DNA of 64,000 bases, taken from positions 124,001-188,000 of the forward strand of contig NZ_JAPDDR010000002.1 of assembly GCF_025950095.1 (NCBI RefSeq). The letters are read 5' to 3'. The position numbers were made by a program, and so were the translations under genes. Within the stretch, counting starts at the first letter, position 1. Each line of letters starts with the position of its first letter. The notes beneath the pieces are model-generated. The model made no database searches. It saw only the letters and a list, made by a program, of their open reading frames with translations, and had not been told where the DNA came from. This document shows positions 43,661-52,356 of the stretch, piece after piece. This DNA comes from Luteolibacter rhizosphaerae. Lineage in GTDB: Bacteria > Verrucomicrobiota > Verrucomicrobiia > Verrucomicrobiales > Akkermansiaceae.

Positions 43661-43680
43661 GACCAAGGGCGGCAGCTTGC
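43661..43680 (+). promoter_or_regulatory. ops/JUMPstart-like element 2
   Basis: GACCAAGGGCGGCAGCTTGC, identical to element 1 (31808-31827) except for one base. It lies 77 bp before the polymerase start. Confidence 0.7.
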
Positions 43681-43756
43681 CCTTTTGCGGAAGTTTTTGC
43701 GCTTCTCTTGAGCTTGGGACCGGGGAAGACTCCCGCCGCTCGTAGCCTGACCATTC

Positions 43757-45349
43757 ATGGAATCGACCCAGATCAAAGGCATCTTCATTGTCGTGATCGC
43801 CGCCATGTTTGCGGTGTATCTCGGCGTTGCTGCCGCCACCGCCCAGACCGAGGCGATCGCCTGGGTGGCGGGCTTCATGGGCATCGCGTTCATCCTCGCG
43901 ATGGGGAAGAACATCTGGATGTTGATTCCGGCCACCACGAGTCTGATCGGATCGATCAACGCTCTGCCAGGTTCTCCACCGGTTTGGGGCGTGGCGGCCG
44001 CGGTGACCGCCATGATGTATATCCTTCGGGTGGCCATGCGCCGCTCGAACTTCGTCTTCCGCCTGGATTGGGTCGACCTCGCGATTTTCCTTCAGGTGCT
44101 CGCCGTCGGCCAGGCATGGGCCAGAAATCCGGCGGGCGTGATGCTTCTGGGCGGCGACTCCGCGGGGGGTAAGTCCTACTTCGTTTTCAGCGCCGCATTC
44201 GTGGCCTATTTCTGCCTGGCGATCACACCGGCGACCTTCAAGCAGATCAAGATTGCCCTGATTCTCACGATCGCCCTGATGCTGGGGGATGGCATGATCT
44301 CCATCGTGGGGGACTGGGTGCCATCCATTGCGAGCGCGATCATGCCCGTTTACTCGAACGCCAATTTCAACGTGGCGACCACGGGCAGTGCGGATTGGAA
44401 CCTGAGTGAAGAGCGTGGTGGTGGTGGCTTCTCGATTCTCGGTCGGGCGATCGTGATCCCGCTGCTGTGTTTGTACCGGCCTTTGAGTTGCTTCAGTCCC
44501 TTCCGCCCCGTCCTCTTCGCTTTGACGACGGGAGGGGGAATCATGATGCTCCTCAGCGGTTTCCGAAGCGGCGCCGCTTACCTCGGAGCGGTGTTCGTCA
44601 TGTCGGCACTCATTCGCCGGCGCTTCATGGATATCGCGGTGATGGGACTTCTTGGAGTTCTCGGGCTCGCGCTTCTGATGATCAGCGGGCAGCTCCGCAG
44701 CCTGCCATTCGGCGTCCAGCGCATTCTCTCCGTCCTGCCGGTGGATGTATCCGCCGCCGCCCGGGTGGATGCGGAGAATAGCTCCGAGTGGCGCTTCGAG
44801 ATGTGGCGTCTGGCGCTCTTCACGGACCGCTATATCCGTAACAAGGCTTTCGGAGACGGCTTCGGGATCAGTGCAAGAGAGATGCAGGCGAAGCTGGACC
44901 AGACTTTCGGCCACAGCTTCCAGAATTTCGACATCCAAGACCAGATGCTCGCCACCGGTAGCTATCACGGCTTCCACGTAGAAACGATCCGTTTCACGGG
45001 GGTCTTCGGGCTCGCGATGGCGCTGTTGGGAATGGCGATCCTGTTCCGGAAGTCTCTCCAACTGGTGCGCTTCTATCGAGGGCGGGAGGAGTTCCCGTGG
45101 GTCGCCTACGTTTGTATTCCCTTCCTGCTCTATCCGTTCTGGTCGATGCTGGTGTTCGGTGCTTACCGCTTCGAATTCCCGCAATTCCTGGCTTTGGCAG
45201 GCCTCCTCAAGATGCTGGATAACTTGCGTTTGGCGGAGCTTGCTTCCGCGACCGAGCAAGCCCCGAAAGAGGCGCCCGCTCCAGTCCGCGGCAATCGTCT
45301 TCCGGCTCCGGCATTCGCTTCGTCGGCACCGCGCACGCGCGGTGCTTGA
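43757..45349 (+). CDS. O-antigen polymerase/ligase-like membrane protein
   Basis: 530 residues with about eleven hydrophobic segments across the length; a large periplasmic-type loop (RVDAENSSEWRFEMWRLALF, DQMLATGSYHGFHVET near residues 340-410) contains the H/R-rich sequence usual for Wzy/WaaL-type proteins. The C-terminal ~40 residues are Ala/Pro-rich and cytoplasmic. The flippase encoded nearby fits the Wzx/Wzy export route, in which lipid-linked repeat units are polymerised at the outer face of the membrane. It begins the second ops-controlled unit. Ligase versus polymerase cannot be settled by sequence alone. Confidence 0.8.
   Translation: MESTQIKGIFIVVIAAMFAVYLGVAAATAQTEAIAWVAGFMGIAFILAMGKNIWMLIPATTSLIGSINALPGSPPVWGVAAAVTAMMYILRVAMRRSNFVFRLDWVDLAIFLQVLAVGQAWARNPAGVMLLGGDSAGGKSYFVFSAAFVAYFCLAITPATFKQIKIALILTIALMLGDGMISIVGDWVPSIASAIMPVYSNANFNVATTGSADWNLSEERGGGGFSILGRAIVIPLLCLYRPLSCFSPFRPVLFALTTGGGIMMLLSGFRSGAAYLGAVFVMSALIRRRFMDIAVMGLLGVLGLALLMISGQLRSLPFGVQRILSVLPVDVSAAARVDAENSSEWRFEMWRLALFTDRYIRNKAFGDGFGISAREMQAKLDQTFGHSFQNFDIQDQMLATGSYHGFHVETIRFTGVFGLAMALLGMAILFRKSLQLVRFYRGREEFPWVAYVCIPFLLYPFWSMLVFGAYRFEFPQFLALAGLLKMLDNLRLAELASATEQAPKEAPAPVRGNRLPAPAFASSAPRTRGA
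45326..45345. terminator. Strong hairpin between convergent genes
   Basis: GCACCGCG-CACG-CGCGGTGC, perfect 8-bp stem, at the end of the polymerase gene and just before the end of the oppositely oriented FkbM gene. No T-tract is present, so a terminator role is uncertain. It may block read-through between the facing genes. Confidence 0.4.
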
Positions 45350-45355
45350 GAAGGC

Positions 45356-46153
45356 TTATCGGCGGGTGCAAACCGTCAGCTCCTCGCATTCGGAGACCTC
45401 GAAGTTGTAGGGCGCGATCGCCTCGTGGAAGATTCGGGTGCATTCCTCGCCGTGGAGTTCCACCACCAGGTTGTCCACCTTCCCCAGCCAAGCTTCGCTG
45501 TTCTCCGCAAAGAGCGGGCCCTCGGCGCCTTCGATATCAATCTTCAAAAGCGGAATCCGCTCCACACCCGCACGAGCCATGATGCCGGGGATATCGATTG
45601 CCAGAACAGTGCCCGTTTCACCTTGCTCGGGTTCCCGGACACTGCGCGACCATTCGCGGCCGTCGCGGAAGTGAGCGAAAACCAGCTCTTCTTTCGAGCT
45701 CGGCCACACAGCGGCCAAAATCGATTCGGAGCGAGCGGCGAAAGGTTTCAGGTTTTCGACCAGGCACGCGTGGTTTCCGGCGTCGGGCTCAATCGCGAGT
45801 AGCTTGGCTTTCGGGTAGCGCGTCAGGAAGTACACCGCCGAGAAGCCGACATTTGCCCCGCAGTCCACAATGAGGGAGGGCGGCGCGATATGATCGAGGC
45901 AACGGTATTCCCGATGAACGTAGATCTGGCGGAAAACGTCCAAGTCGCTGGATCCTGCACGACACTTGAGGGGGAACGCGGCATGGCGGCTGTTCAGAAC
46001 GAAATCCTTCTTCGGAGGAGCAAACTTCGATTTGATGATGAAGTCTGCCGTATCCACCAATCCCAAGTTCCGGAATGCGCTTTGGGCGCGCTTGAAGTGA
46101 ATGACAGCGCGTTTGGCCAAGCCGGGAGAAGAGGGTTCGCTGGTGCTTGTCAT
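45356..46153 (-). CDS. FkbM family methyltransferase
   Basis: 265 residues from ATG 46153; more upstream codons give a non-conserved leader. SAM motif LIVDCGANVGFSAVYFL near residue 90, ILAIEPDAG, and PLLKIDIEGAEGPLF near 185 define the FkbM group, which methylates hydroxyls of sugars and related molecules. It is the only gene in the second part of the locus on the minus strand, convergent with the polymerase gene and divergent from the next glycosyltransferase, so it must have its own promoter in 46154-46237. Possibly inserted as a separate unit. Confidence 0.9.
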   Translation of the reverse strand: MTSTSEPSSPGLAKRAVIHFKRAQSAFRNLGLVDTADFIIKSKFAPPKKDFVLNSRHAAFPLKCRAGSSDLDVFRQIYVHREYRCLDHIAPPSLIVDCGANVGFSAVYFLTRYPKAKLLAIEPDAGNHACLVENLKPFAARSESILAAVWPSSKEELVFAHFRDGREWSRSVREPEQGETGTVLAIDIPGIMARAGVERIPLLKIDIEGAEGPLFAENSEAWLGKVDNLVVELHGEECTRIFHEAIAPYNFEVSECEELTVCTRR

Positions 46154-46237
46154 GGGAAGGGAAAGGCGGATGCAAAGGATGCGGGAGCGGCGGCACGCTA
46201 GCCACCCCTCGGAGAAGGGTAAAACCAATTTCCCCAG

Positions 46238-47410
46238 GTGCCTGCGATCCACGCTCCGCTAAAAGTGGCCCTGCTTGCCGACGCTGTCCTCTCCTCGTTG
46301 GACCGCGGCGCCACAGGTCGCCCCGACGGCTCGGCCGCTTCGTGGCTGCCCTCTTGTGCGGAAGCCCTGACCAACCGGGAAGACCTTGAAATCACTTGGA
46401 TCAGCTTGGTCCGCGGGCTTTCCCTTCGGAGGGAATCGTCTCGCGGGCGGCATCGTTTCATCGAGCTTCCCGCCTTCCCGGTTTCCGTCGATACGTGGTT
46501 GGGATATCGCGTCGCACGCCGGAAGCTCCTGACGGAAATCCGTGTTGCCGCCCCGGACTTGGTCCACGTCTGGGGAAGCGAGTCGCCTTATCCCTCCGTA
46601 CTAGGCTTTCTCTCCTGCCCGGCAGTTCTTTCGCTCAACGGAGTCCTCGCAACGCTGAATGAACTGAATCTCCTGCCGACAGGCAGATGGTGGCAGCGCC
46701 AAGCAGCTTTTGAACGGGTCTGGCTGAAGCAGGCCGATGCAATCTTGGTAGAGTCGGAGTGGACGCAGAAGGAAGTCCGAAGTCGCTTGGGGGAGGCCAA
46801 AACCTTTCTCGCTCCCTACGGAGTCCATCCTTCATTCTATGGCTTGGAACCGAGCCCGGACCTCGAAACGCCCTATCTCTTGTTTGCCGGCACCTTGTCG
46901 CAAGGGAAGGGCTTGGATCTGCTCTTGGATGCGCTCGAGCTTCTCAGCGATCGCCGCTGGGTCTGCCGTATTGCGGGAGACGGTCCGTTGCGGGCGACCT
47001 TGATCTCGCGGCGGATTCCCGGCGTCGAGTGGTTGGGATCACTGGCTTGGCCTGAGTATCAGGAAGTTCTCCGCCGGGCATCCTGTCTCGTATTGCCGAC
47101 AAGGGCAGACAGCCATCCGAACGTGGTGAAGGAGGCTCGCGTGGTCGGCCTCCCGATCATCACTACCCGTCAAGGTGGCCAAGCCGACTACTTGATCGAA
47201 GGCGAGAACGCGCTGCTCCTCGACCATCCAGATGCGGCCTCGCTCGCGCGAGCGATGGATGCATGGATGAGAGATCCCCAGCTACTTCGGGCCACAGGAG
47301 AAAAGGGCCACCGAGAGGACCGCAGACGTTTTGAAAGCAGCGCCACGGCGGCCGCCTTTGCCGGGGCCTACCATGCGGTAGCTCACCTCGCTGGCTCCAA
47401 AAGCAACTAA
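46238..47410 (+). CDS. Glycosyltransferase family 4 protein
   Basis: 390 residues from GTG 46238. GT-B fold: N-domain with LVHVWGSESPYPSVLGFL and VLSLNGVLATL, then C-domain PYLLFAGTLSQGKGLDLLLDAL (donor-binding start), GVEWLGSLAW and PNVVKEARVVGLPIITTRQGG with the E-x7 segment. The protein at 52353 has the same layout and shared motifs (HPSFY, KGLDLL, GVEWLG), so the two look like paralogues. Donor and acceptor unknown; cytosolic face of the membrane. Confidence 0.88.
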   Translation: MPAIHAPLKVALLADAVLSSLDRGATGRPDGSAASWLPSCAEALTNREDLEITWISLVRGLSLRRESSRGRHRFIELPAFPVSVDTWLGYRVARRKLLTEIRVAAPDLVHVWGSESPYPSVLGFLSCPAVLSLNGVLATLNELNLLPTGRWWQRQAAFERVWLKQADAILVESEWTQKEVRSRLGEAKTFLAPYGVHPSFYGLEPSPDLETPYLLFAGTLSQGKGLDLLLDALELLSDRRWVCRIAGDGPLRATLISRRIPGVEWLGSLAWPEYQEVLRRASCLVLPTRADSHPNVVKEARVVGLPIITTRQGGQADYLIEGENALLLDHPDAASLARAMDAWMRDPQLLRATGEKGHREDRRRFESSATAAAFAGAYHAVAHLAGSKSN

Positions 47411-47425
47411 TCCACGGCATCCCCG

Positions 47426-48952
47426 ATGATCCGTTCGCTTCCCAGTAAGCTCCGCCAGTTGATCGGCACGCCCGGCCGCTTGACCGCCGTCAGCGGCTAC
47501 TTCGCCCTGTTCACGGCGATGGCTGTCGGCCTTCTGTCGGTGCCCTTGGCGTTCCGTTTCATGGGGGAAGACGAGTTCGGCCTTTGGAATGTCCTTGGCC
47601 AAACGCTGGGTCTGATCCTGTTGATCGATTTCGGAGTTTCGTCTGCCGCAAGCCGGATCCTGGCCGAGCCGCTCCAGTCCCGCGATCAGGACGAGATCGA
47701 CTCGTGGTGGACCGTCCTCGTGACAGTCCTTGCCGCCCAAGGTGCCGCGATGCTTCTCATCGGACTGATTTGCGAGTCTATTATCCTGGCGAGCTTTTCG
47801 ATCCCCGCACACTTGCATGACGATGCCGTGATGCTGTGGCGGGCCTTGATCCTCGCGAGCGCGCTGAAGAACCCCTTCCAAGGCCTCACCGGAGTCCTGT
47901 TTTGCCAGAATCGCCTGTATCACATGCATCTGGCCAACGTCCTGCAGGGTCTAACAAACTTCGCGATCTTCTACTTCTTCCTCAGGATGGGCTGGGGCGT
48001 GAAAGCCTACGTCGGCGCGGTAGCCATCTCCCTCGTGGTGACGGTCGCCTATTGGTATTTCTCGGTTCGTGCGGGTGGCCAACGATTCCATCTCCGCCCC
48101 AAGCTATTCTCGAAGGAAAAGCTCAAGGCGCTCTACGGCTTCAGCGGTAGCATTTTCATTCTCTCGATGGCGGCCCAGATTGCCTTTGCGTCGCAGTCGA
48201 TGATCGTCGCCTCCGTTCTGGGTGTAGCCGCGGTATCCGCTTTCGCGGTGAGCGTGAAGTCGTTCACGGTCCTGAGCCAGCTTCTCACCCGCACGGTGGA
48301 TGCGAAGACGCCGCGCTGGCTCATGCTTCACTTGGAGGGACGGAACGGGGACATCGTGGCCGAGTGCCGCCGCCTGTTGCGCTGGTTCATCCCCGTGGCA
48401 TTCTTCTGCGGGATCGGGCTCCTTGTGTTCAACCGCTCCTTTGTCGGCATCTACGTCTCGCCGGATATGCACGTGGGTCGGCTTTTCGATCTTCTGCTTG
48501 CGGTCACCTTGCTCGTCCAACAATTGACCAAGCCATTCTTCTTCGTCTTTACCATGGCTCGGCGGACTTGGGGACTGGCGATGGTCAGTGTCCTGGATGC
48601 GGGTTTGCAGATCTCGCTGGCCGCTCTCTTCGTCCGCTGGTGGGGACCATCCGGTATCCTGGCAGGGTGCTTGGTCGGAACCTTGCTGACTTCGGTTCCT
48701 TTCATCTTCTGGAATGCCCCGGTCCTGCTCCATCACCGGCGCCGCGACGTCTATGGAGGTATCATCCGCGATCTTGCTGCGGGCGCTGTTGCAGGGACTG
48801 TGGTTTGGTTCCTCCTTCCCACTTTTAGGGCCGATACCGGGTGGTTTCCCCAGCCGATGGAATGGTCGGCCACGATCGCGATCGCCCTGCTCGCCGCGTG
48901 GGGCTTCCAGCGGTTGATCTCCACCGGCTTGATCCGTTTCGGCACCCATTGA
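47426..48952 (+). CDS. Wzx-type lipid-linked oligosaccharide flippase
   Basis: 508 residues, with about twelve hydrophobic segments spread evenly, starting with SGYFALFTAMAVGLLSVPL and FGLWNVLGQTLGLILLIDFG. The N-terminal and middle regions match the polysaccharide transporter (MATE/MVF) superfamily, with KNPFQGLTGVLFCQNRLYHM as a conserved cytoplasmic link. It moves undecaprenyl-linked repeat units to the periplasmic side for the polymerase. It lies between glycosyltransferase genes in the same operon. The last 50 residues are hydrophobic and contain GAVAGTVVWFLLP. Confidence 0.9.
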   Translation: MIRSLPSKLRQLIGTPGRLTAVSGYFALFTAMAVGLLSVPLAFRFMGEDEFGLWNVLGQTLGLILLIDFGVSSAASRILAEPLQSRDQDEIDSWWTVLVTVLAAQGAAMLLIGLICESIILASFSIPAHLHDDAVMLWRALILASALKNPFQGLTGVLFCQNRLYHMHLANVLQGLTNFAIFYFFLRMGWGVKAYVGAVAISLVVTVAYWYFSVRAGGQRFHLRPKLFSKEKLKALYGFSGSIFILSMAAQIAFASQSMIVASVLGVAAVSAFAVSVKSFTVLSQLLTRTVDAKTPRWLMLHLEGRNGDIVAECRRLLRWFIPVAFFCGIGLLVFNRSFVGIYVSPDMHVGRLFDLLLAVTLLVQQLTKPFFFVFTMARRTWGLAMVSVLDAGLQISLAALFVRWWGPSGILAGCLVGTLLTSVPFIFWNAPVLLHHRRRDVYGGIIRDLAAGAVAGTVVWFLLPTFRADTGWFPQPMEWSATIAIALLAAWGFQRLISTGLIRFGTH

Positions 48953-48955
48953 ATC

Positions 48956-50113
48956 ATGTCCGGTCGCCCTCGGATTGCCCTTTGCTTGGAGTATTCCCTC
49001 GGCCTTCGTGGCGGAGTAAGCGTGATCGTGGAGGAAGTGGTGGCAGGACTCTCGAACGAATTCGAATTCATCCTCGCGAGCCCTGATGAACCGGCGGCAC
49101 TCGCGGCTCATCCGGTTTCATCGCATTTGGCGGGCCATCTGCCCTTGTCCTTTGATGATCTCTCCACCAGTGATCTTCCCCGGTGTCTGCATGAGTCAGG
49201 AGTCCGCATGGCTCACTTTCATGCCGGCGGCGCCTATGGCTGGGGAAACTGCTGGCCGGTGGCGTCTCTTCCCGAGCGCTGCTCCCGAGAGGGGGTGACC
49301 TGTCTTTGGACCGATCATCTCGTGATCGACACCTTTAATGGATACCTCGGCGGCTCTCGGCCCCTGCCGGTGCGCATGGCCGCCTTTCCTTTCGCGTGGG
49401 CGGGGAAGCTCCGGCAGATGCGTGCCGTGGCCTGTGAAGTCGCCGTGTCAGAGCATGATCGGACGCTCCTTGCCGCACGCTACTTCCCCCTCTCGTCCCG
49501 GCTGCGCCGCCTCTACCATTCGCGGCTTAATGAGTCCGAGCCCGCGTCCAGCGAGATTCGCCGCCAGGAGATCCTCAATGTCGGGCACATCGCTTTCCGG
49601 AAGGGTCAGCACATCCTTGCAGCCGCCTTTGCATCGATCGCGGCGGAGTGTCCGGGTTGGTCGCTCGTGCTTGCCGGTCACGATGCCGGTGACGGCTGCT
49701 GGCAGGAGATCGAACGAATCATTGCCGCGGCTCGTCTGGAGGGTCGGATCCACCTGTTAGGTGCGGTCGATGATGTGGCGGCCTTGCAGCGCAGGGCGGC
49801 CATCTACGTCCAACCCTCCATTCACGAAGCTCTGGGCCTCGCCCTTCAAGAAGCAATCTTCCGCGGCTGCCCTGCTGTCGGGACTCGCGCAGGAGGGATT
49901 CCTGAAGTGATCGATGAGGGAGTCACCGGATTGTTGGTGCCGCCCTCCGATCCCGTTGCCATGGCTGCCGCCTTGCAAAAGTTGATTGCCCAACCCGAAC
50001 TCCGCGAAAAATTCTCCGCTGCGGGCCGTGCTTCGATCATTGCCAAGAAGATGACCCGCCAAGGCATGCTCGATTCCCATCGCGCCCTCTATCGCGAGTT
50101 CACGACAGCCTGA
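48956..50113 (+). CDS. Glycosyltransferase family 4 protein
   Basis: 385 residues, starting 4 bp after the flippase gene. N-domain with SLGLRGGVSVIVEEVVAGL (donor sugar loop) and AHFHAGGAYGWGNCWPV; C-domain with ILNVGHIAFRKGQHILAAAF, IHLLGAVDDVAALQRR and EALGLALQEAIFRGCPAVGT, including the E-x7-E catalytic/ribose-binding motif. TRAGGIPEVIDEG follows. A typical retaining GT-B enzyme. Which sugar it transfers cannot be told. Confidence 0.93.
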   Translation: MSGRPRIALCLEYSLGLRGGVSVIVEEVVAGLSNEFEFILASPDEPAALAAHPVSSHLAGHLPLSFDDLSTSDLPRCLHESGVRMAHFHAGGAYGWGNCWPVASLPERCSREGVTCLWTDHLVIDTFNGYLGGSRPLPVRMAAFPFAWAGKLRQMRAVACEVAVSEHDRTLLAARYFPLSSRLRRLYHSRLNESEPASSEIRRQEILNVGHIAFRKGQHILAAAFASIAAECPGWSLVLAGHDAGDGCWQEIERIIAAARLEGRIHLLGAVDDVAALQRRAAIYVQPSIHEALGLALQEAIFRGCPAVGTRAGGIPEVIDEGVTGLLVPPSDPVAMAAALQKLIAQPELREKFSAAGRASIIAKKMTRQGMLDSHRALYREFTTA

Positions 50114-50133
50114 GCCTTCCCGAGTTTTCGTTC

Positions 50134-51273
50134 ATGCCTTTCATCGTTGCTGCTCCCCATCGCACCGTCTGCGACGACCATGCCAGGGTCCTTGCCCGGC
50201 ACGGTTTATTGAAAGGCTACTTCTCCGGAAACCGGAGGGGAACGGAAGGCATCCCCGGGGAACTCACCTACCTCAATCCGCTCTTCGGTCTTTTCATCAT
50301 GGGCACGCGGAGGGTTCTTCCCGGCTACACGGCGGAATGGCTGCGCGCTGCAAGCCACCCTCTCTTCGATCGCTGGGTGGGTCTCGATGTGAAACCGGGG
50401 GACCACGTCATCTCCAGCTACGGCTACGCGAACCGGTCCTTCAAGAAGGCTCGCTCGGGGGGGGGGAAGACCTTTGTCGATGCGGGCAATTCTCATCCGG
50501 AGAACTTCTGGAACACGGTGCAGGAGGAGCATCGCCGCTGGGGAATCCGTCGTCCCCCTTACCCTCCCATCTGGAACCGCCAGGGTAAACGCATGTTGGA
50601 TGACACGGACTATATCCTGAGTCCGGCCAGCTACGTTACGGATTCCTTCCTCGCCCGCGGCTTCAAGCGCGAGCAGATCCTCCATCTTCCTTACCCGGTT
50701 GATCTCTCTGTATTCCAGCCGCGCACGACCTTGGAGATTCCGGAGTCGCCGATCCGGGTGGTTTGCACCGGCAGCGTTTCCTTGCGGAAGGGCATGCCCT
50801 ACTTGTTGGAGGCAATCCGGATCCTCCGGAAGGAACGCGATGCGGTACTGGTGCTGACCGATCAGGTGGAGAGCAGCATGAAGGATATCTTGCCGCGCTA
50901 TGCGGATGTGCCGATCGAGTGGACGGAATCGCTGCCGCATGCCCGGCTCGCGGAGCATCTGAAGAAGTGCCATGTCTTCGCGCTGCTCTCCTTGGAGGAC
51001 GGCTTCGCCCGCACCGTGACCGAGGCTCTCGCCTGCGGCCTGCCTGCGGTGGTTTCCGAGAACACCGGCGCGAAGGACTGCGTGCAGCCGGGTGTGAACG
51101 GTGAAGTGGTCCCGGTCCGGGATCCCGCGGCGGCGGCGACTGCGATCCTCGCTTGTCATGAGCGCCAGTTGAGGGACGGCCCTCCTTCCCCTGGCAATCT
51201 TCTGGAGGATCTATCCTTTGCGAAGTTCGAGCACGACTTTATCTCCGGGCTCCAATCCTTGGAGCTGGCCTGA
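50134..51273 (+). CDS. Glycosyltransferase family 4 protein
   Basis: 379 residues. The N-domain is shorter than usual (HRTVCDDHARVLARHGLL) and has a GYANRSFKKARSGGGKTFVDAGNSHPENFW stretch split around residues 95-125. The C-domain holds VVCTGSVSLRKGMPYLLEAI, VPIEWTESLPHARL and EDGFARTVTEALACGLPAVV with the E-x7-E motif, followed by SENTGAKDCVQPG. The donor side is that of GT4; acceptor unknown. It is 20 bp downstream of the previous gene. Confidence 0.92.
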   Translation: MPFIVAAPHRTVCDDHARVLARHGLLKGYFSGNRRGTEGIPGELTYLNPLFGLFIMGTRRVLPGYTAEWLRAASHPLFDRWVGLDVKPGDHVISSYGYANRSFKKARSGGGKTFVDAGNSHPENFWNTVQEEHRRWGIRRPPYPPIWNRQGKRMLDDTDYILSPASYVTDSFLARGFKREQILHLPYPVDLSVFQPRTTLEIPESPIRVVCTGSVSLRKGMPYLLEAIRILRKERDAVLVLTDQVESSMKDILPRYADVPIEWTESLPHARLAEHLKKCHVFALLSLEDGFARTVTEALACGLPAVVSENTGAKDCVQPGVNGEVVPVRDPAAAATAILACHERQLRDGPPSPGNLLEDLSFAKFEHDFISGLQSLELA

Positions 51274-51342
51274 ATGCTCCGGGCGGCCACTTTGACCGCA
51301 TGATTGGTGTCTAGTGATCATCGCTTGAGGCAAACCCTTTCC

Positions 51343-52356
51343 ATGAAACAAGCCATCTGGGACTTCTTCTACCGCTTCTTTCCGAAGCACGGGCATCGTC
51401 TGCTGCCGGACGATCACGTGTATGATTGGCAGAAGGATCAGACCCTGGCGCGGGGCTCGGTCCGTAGCGGCGAGAAGAGCGACTACCTGAAGCCGGACAA
51501 TCCGCGACTGAAGGAACTCCGCGAGCGCTATGCCGCCCATGACCGCAATGCAACCACCCCGATCGTGTGGAGTCCGGGCCACGTGACGGAAGAGGATCTG
51601 CGGAACTTCCGTGGCGCGGACATCTACGTGTGGCAATCCGGCGGCCTCAACTACGGTCTCCTGGCCCATGTGATCACCTACTACTACACCTTGGCTCGCG
51701 ACCGTCTCGGTCTGCTTGCTAAGCTGAGCGACGACCCTGCCTTCGCAGTCCGGCTTTTCGAGGTGGACGGGCGGCCGGTGTCGCGGGATCTCCTGGACTC
51801 CGTGTTGGAGATCAACCTCATCGACCGCGAGATCGGTCTTGTCGGTAGATCCGGTCTGAAGGTCTTGGACATCGGTGCAGGTTACGGTCGCCTGGCCCAC
51901 CGCATGGCTGAAGCCCTGCCCAATCTCGAACAGCACATCTGCACCGATGCCGTTCCGGAATCCAGTTTCCTCTGCGAGTACTACCTGCGCCACCGCGGTG
52001 TGGAGGGCAAGACGCGTGTGGCACTGCTGGATGAGATTGATTCCGTCCTGGAAGCGTCACCGGTGGACGTCGCCGTGAATATCCACAGTTTCTCGGAGTG
52101 CAGCCTCGAGGCGATCGATTGGTGGGCGGCGCTGCTGGCGAAGCACCGCGTGCCTTGGCTGGTGGTTTGCCCGAATGCGAAACACGACGGCGGTCGCTTC
52201 CTCGGCGTGGAGGATGGAAGACCCTTCGGTCCTTGCATCGAGAAGCACGGTTACGAGCTAGCCAAGCTCGTTCCCAAGTACGATGATCCTAGTGTTCAGG
52301 CGTATGGGCTGGATCCGAGCTGGTTTCACATCTTCCGTCTGAAGCCCGGTCAGTGA
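51343..52356 (+). CDS. Putative sugar O-methyltransferase
   Basis: 337 residues from ATG 51343 (MKQAIWDFFYRFFPKHG). SAM motif VLDIGAGYGRLAHRMAE near residue 180 is followed by ICTDAVPESSFLCEYYLRH and DVAVNIHSFSECSLEAIDWW, a layout shared by the 'putative sugar O-methyltransferase' family that acts on polysaccharide sugars. The N-terminal 150 residues (SGGLNYGLLAHVITYYYTLARD around 110) are typical of this family rather than of small methyltransferases. The last codon is overlapped by the GTG start of the next glycosyltransferase, implying tight coupling. Confidence 0.85.
   Translation: MKQAIWDFFYRFFPKHGHRLLPDDHVYDWQKDQTLARGSVRSGEKSDYLKPDNPRLKELRERYAAHDRNATTPIVWSPGHVTEEDLRNFRGADIYVWQSGGLNYGLLAHVITYYYTLARDRLGLLAKLSDDPAFAVRLFEVDGRPVSRDLLDSVLEINLIDREIGLVGRSGLKVLDIGAGYGRLAHRMAEALPNLEQHICTDAVPESSFLCEYYLRHRGVEGKTRVALLDEIDSVLEASPVDVAVNIHSFSECSLEAIDWWAALLAKHRVPWLVVCPNAKHDGGRFLGVEDGRPFGPCIEKHGYELAKLVPKYDDPSVQAYGLDPSWFHIFRLKPGQ

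Noticed and set aside
42932-45259. 775-residue open frame antisense to the methyltransferase and polymerase genes
   Set aside because: It runs through operator 3 and ops element 2 and has no domain; an antisense artefact.
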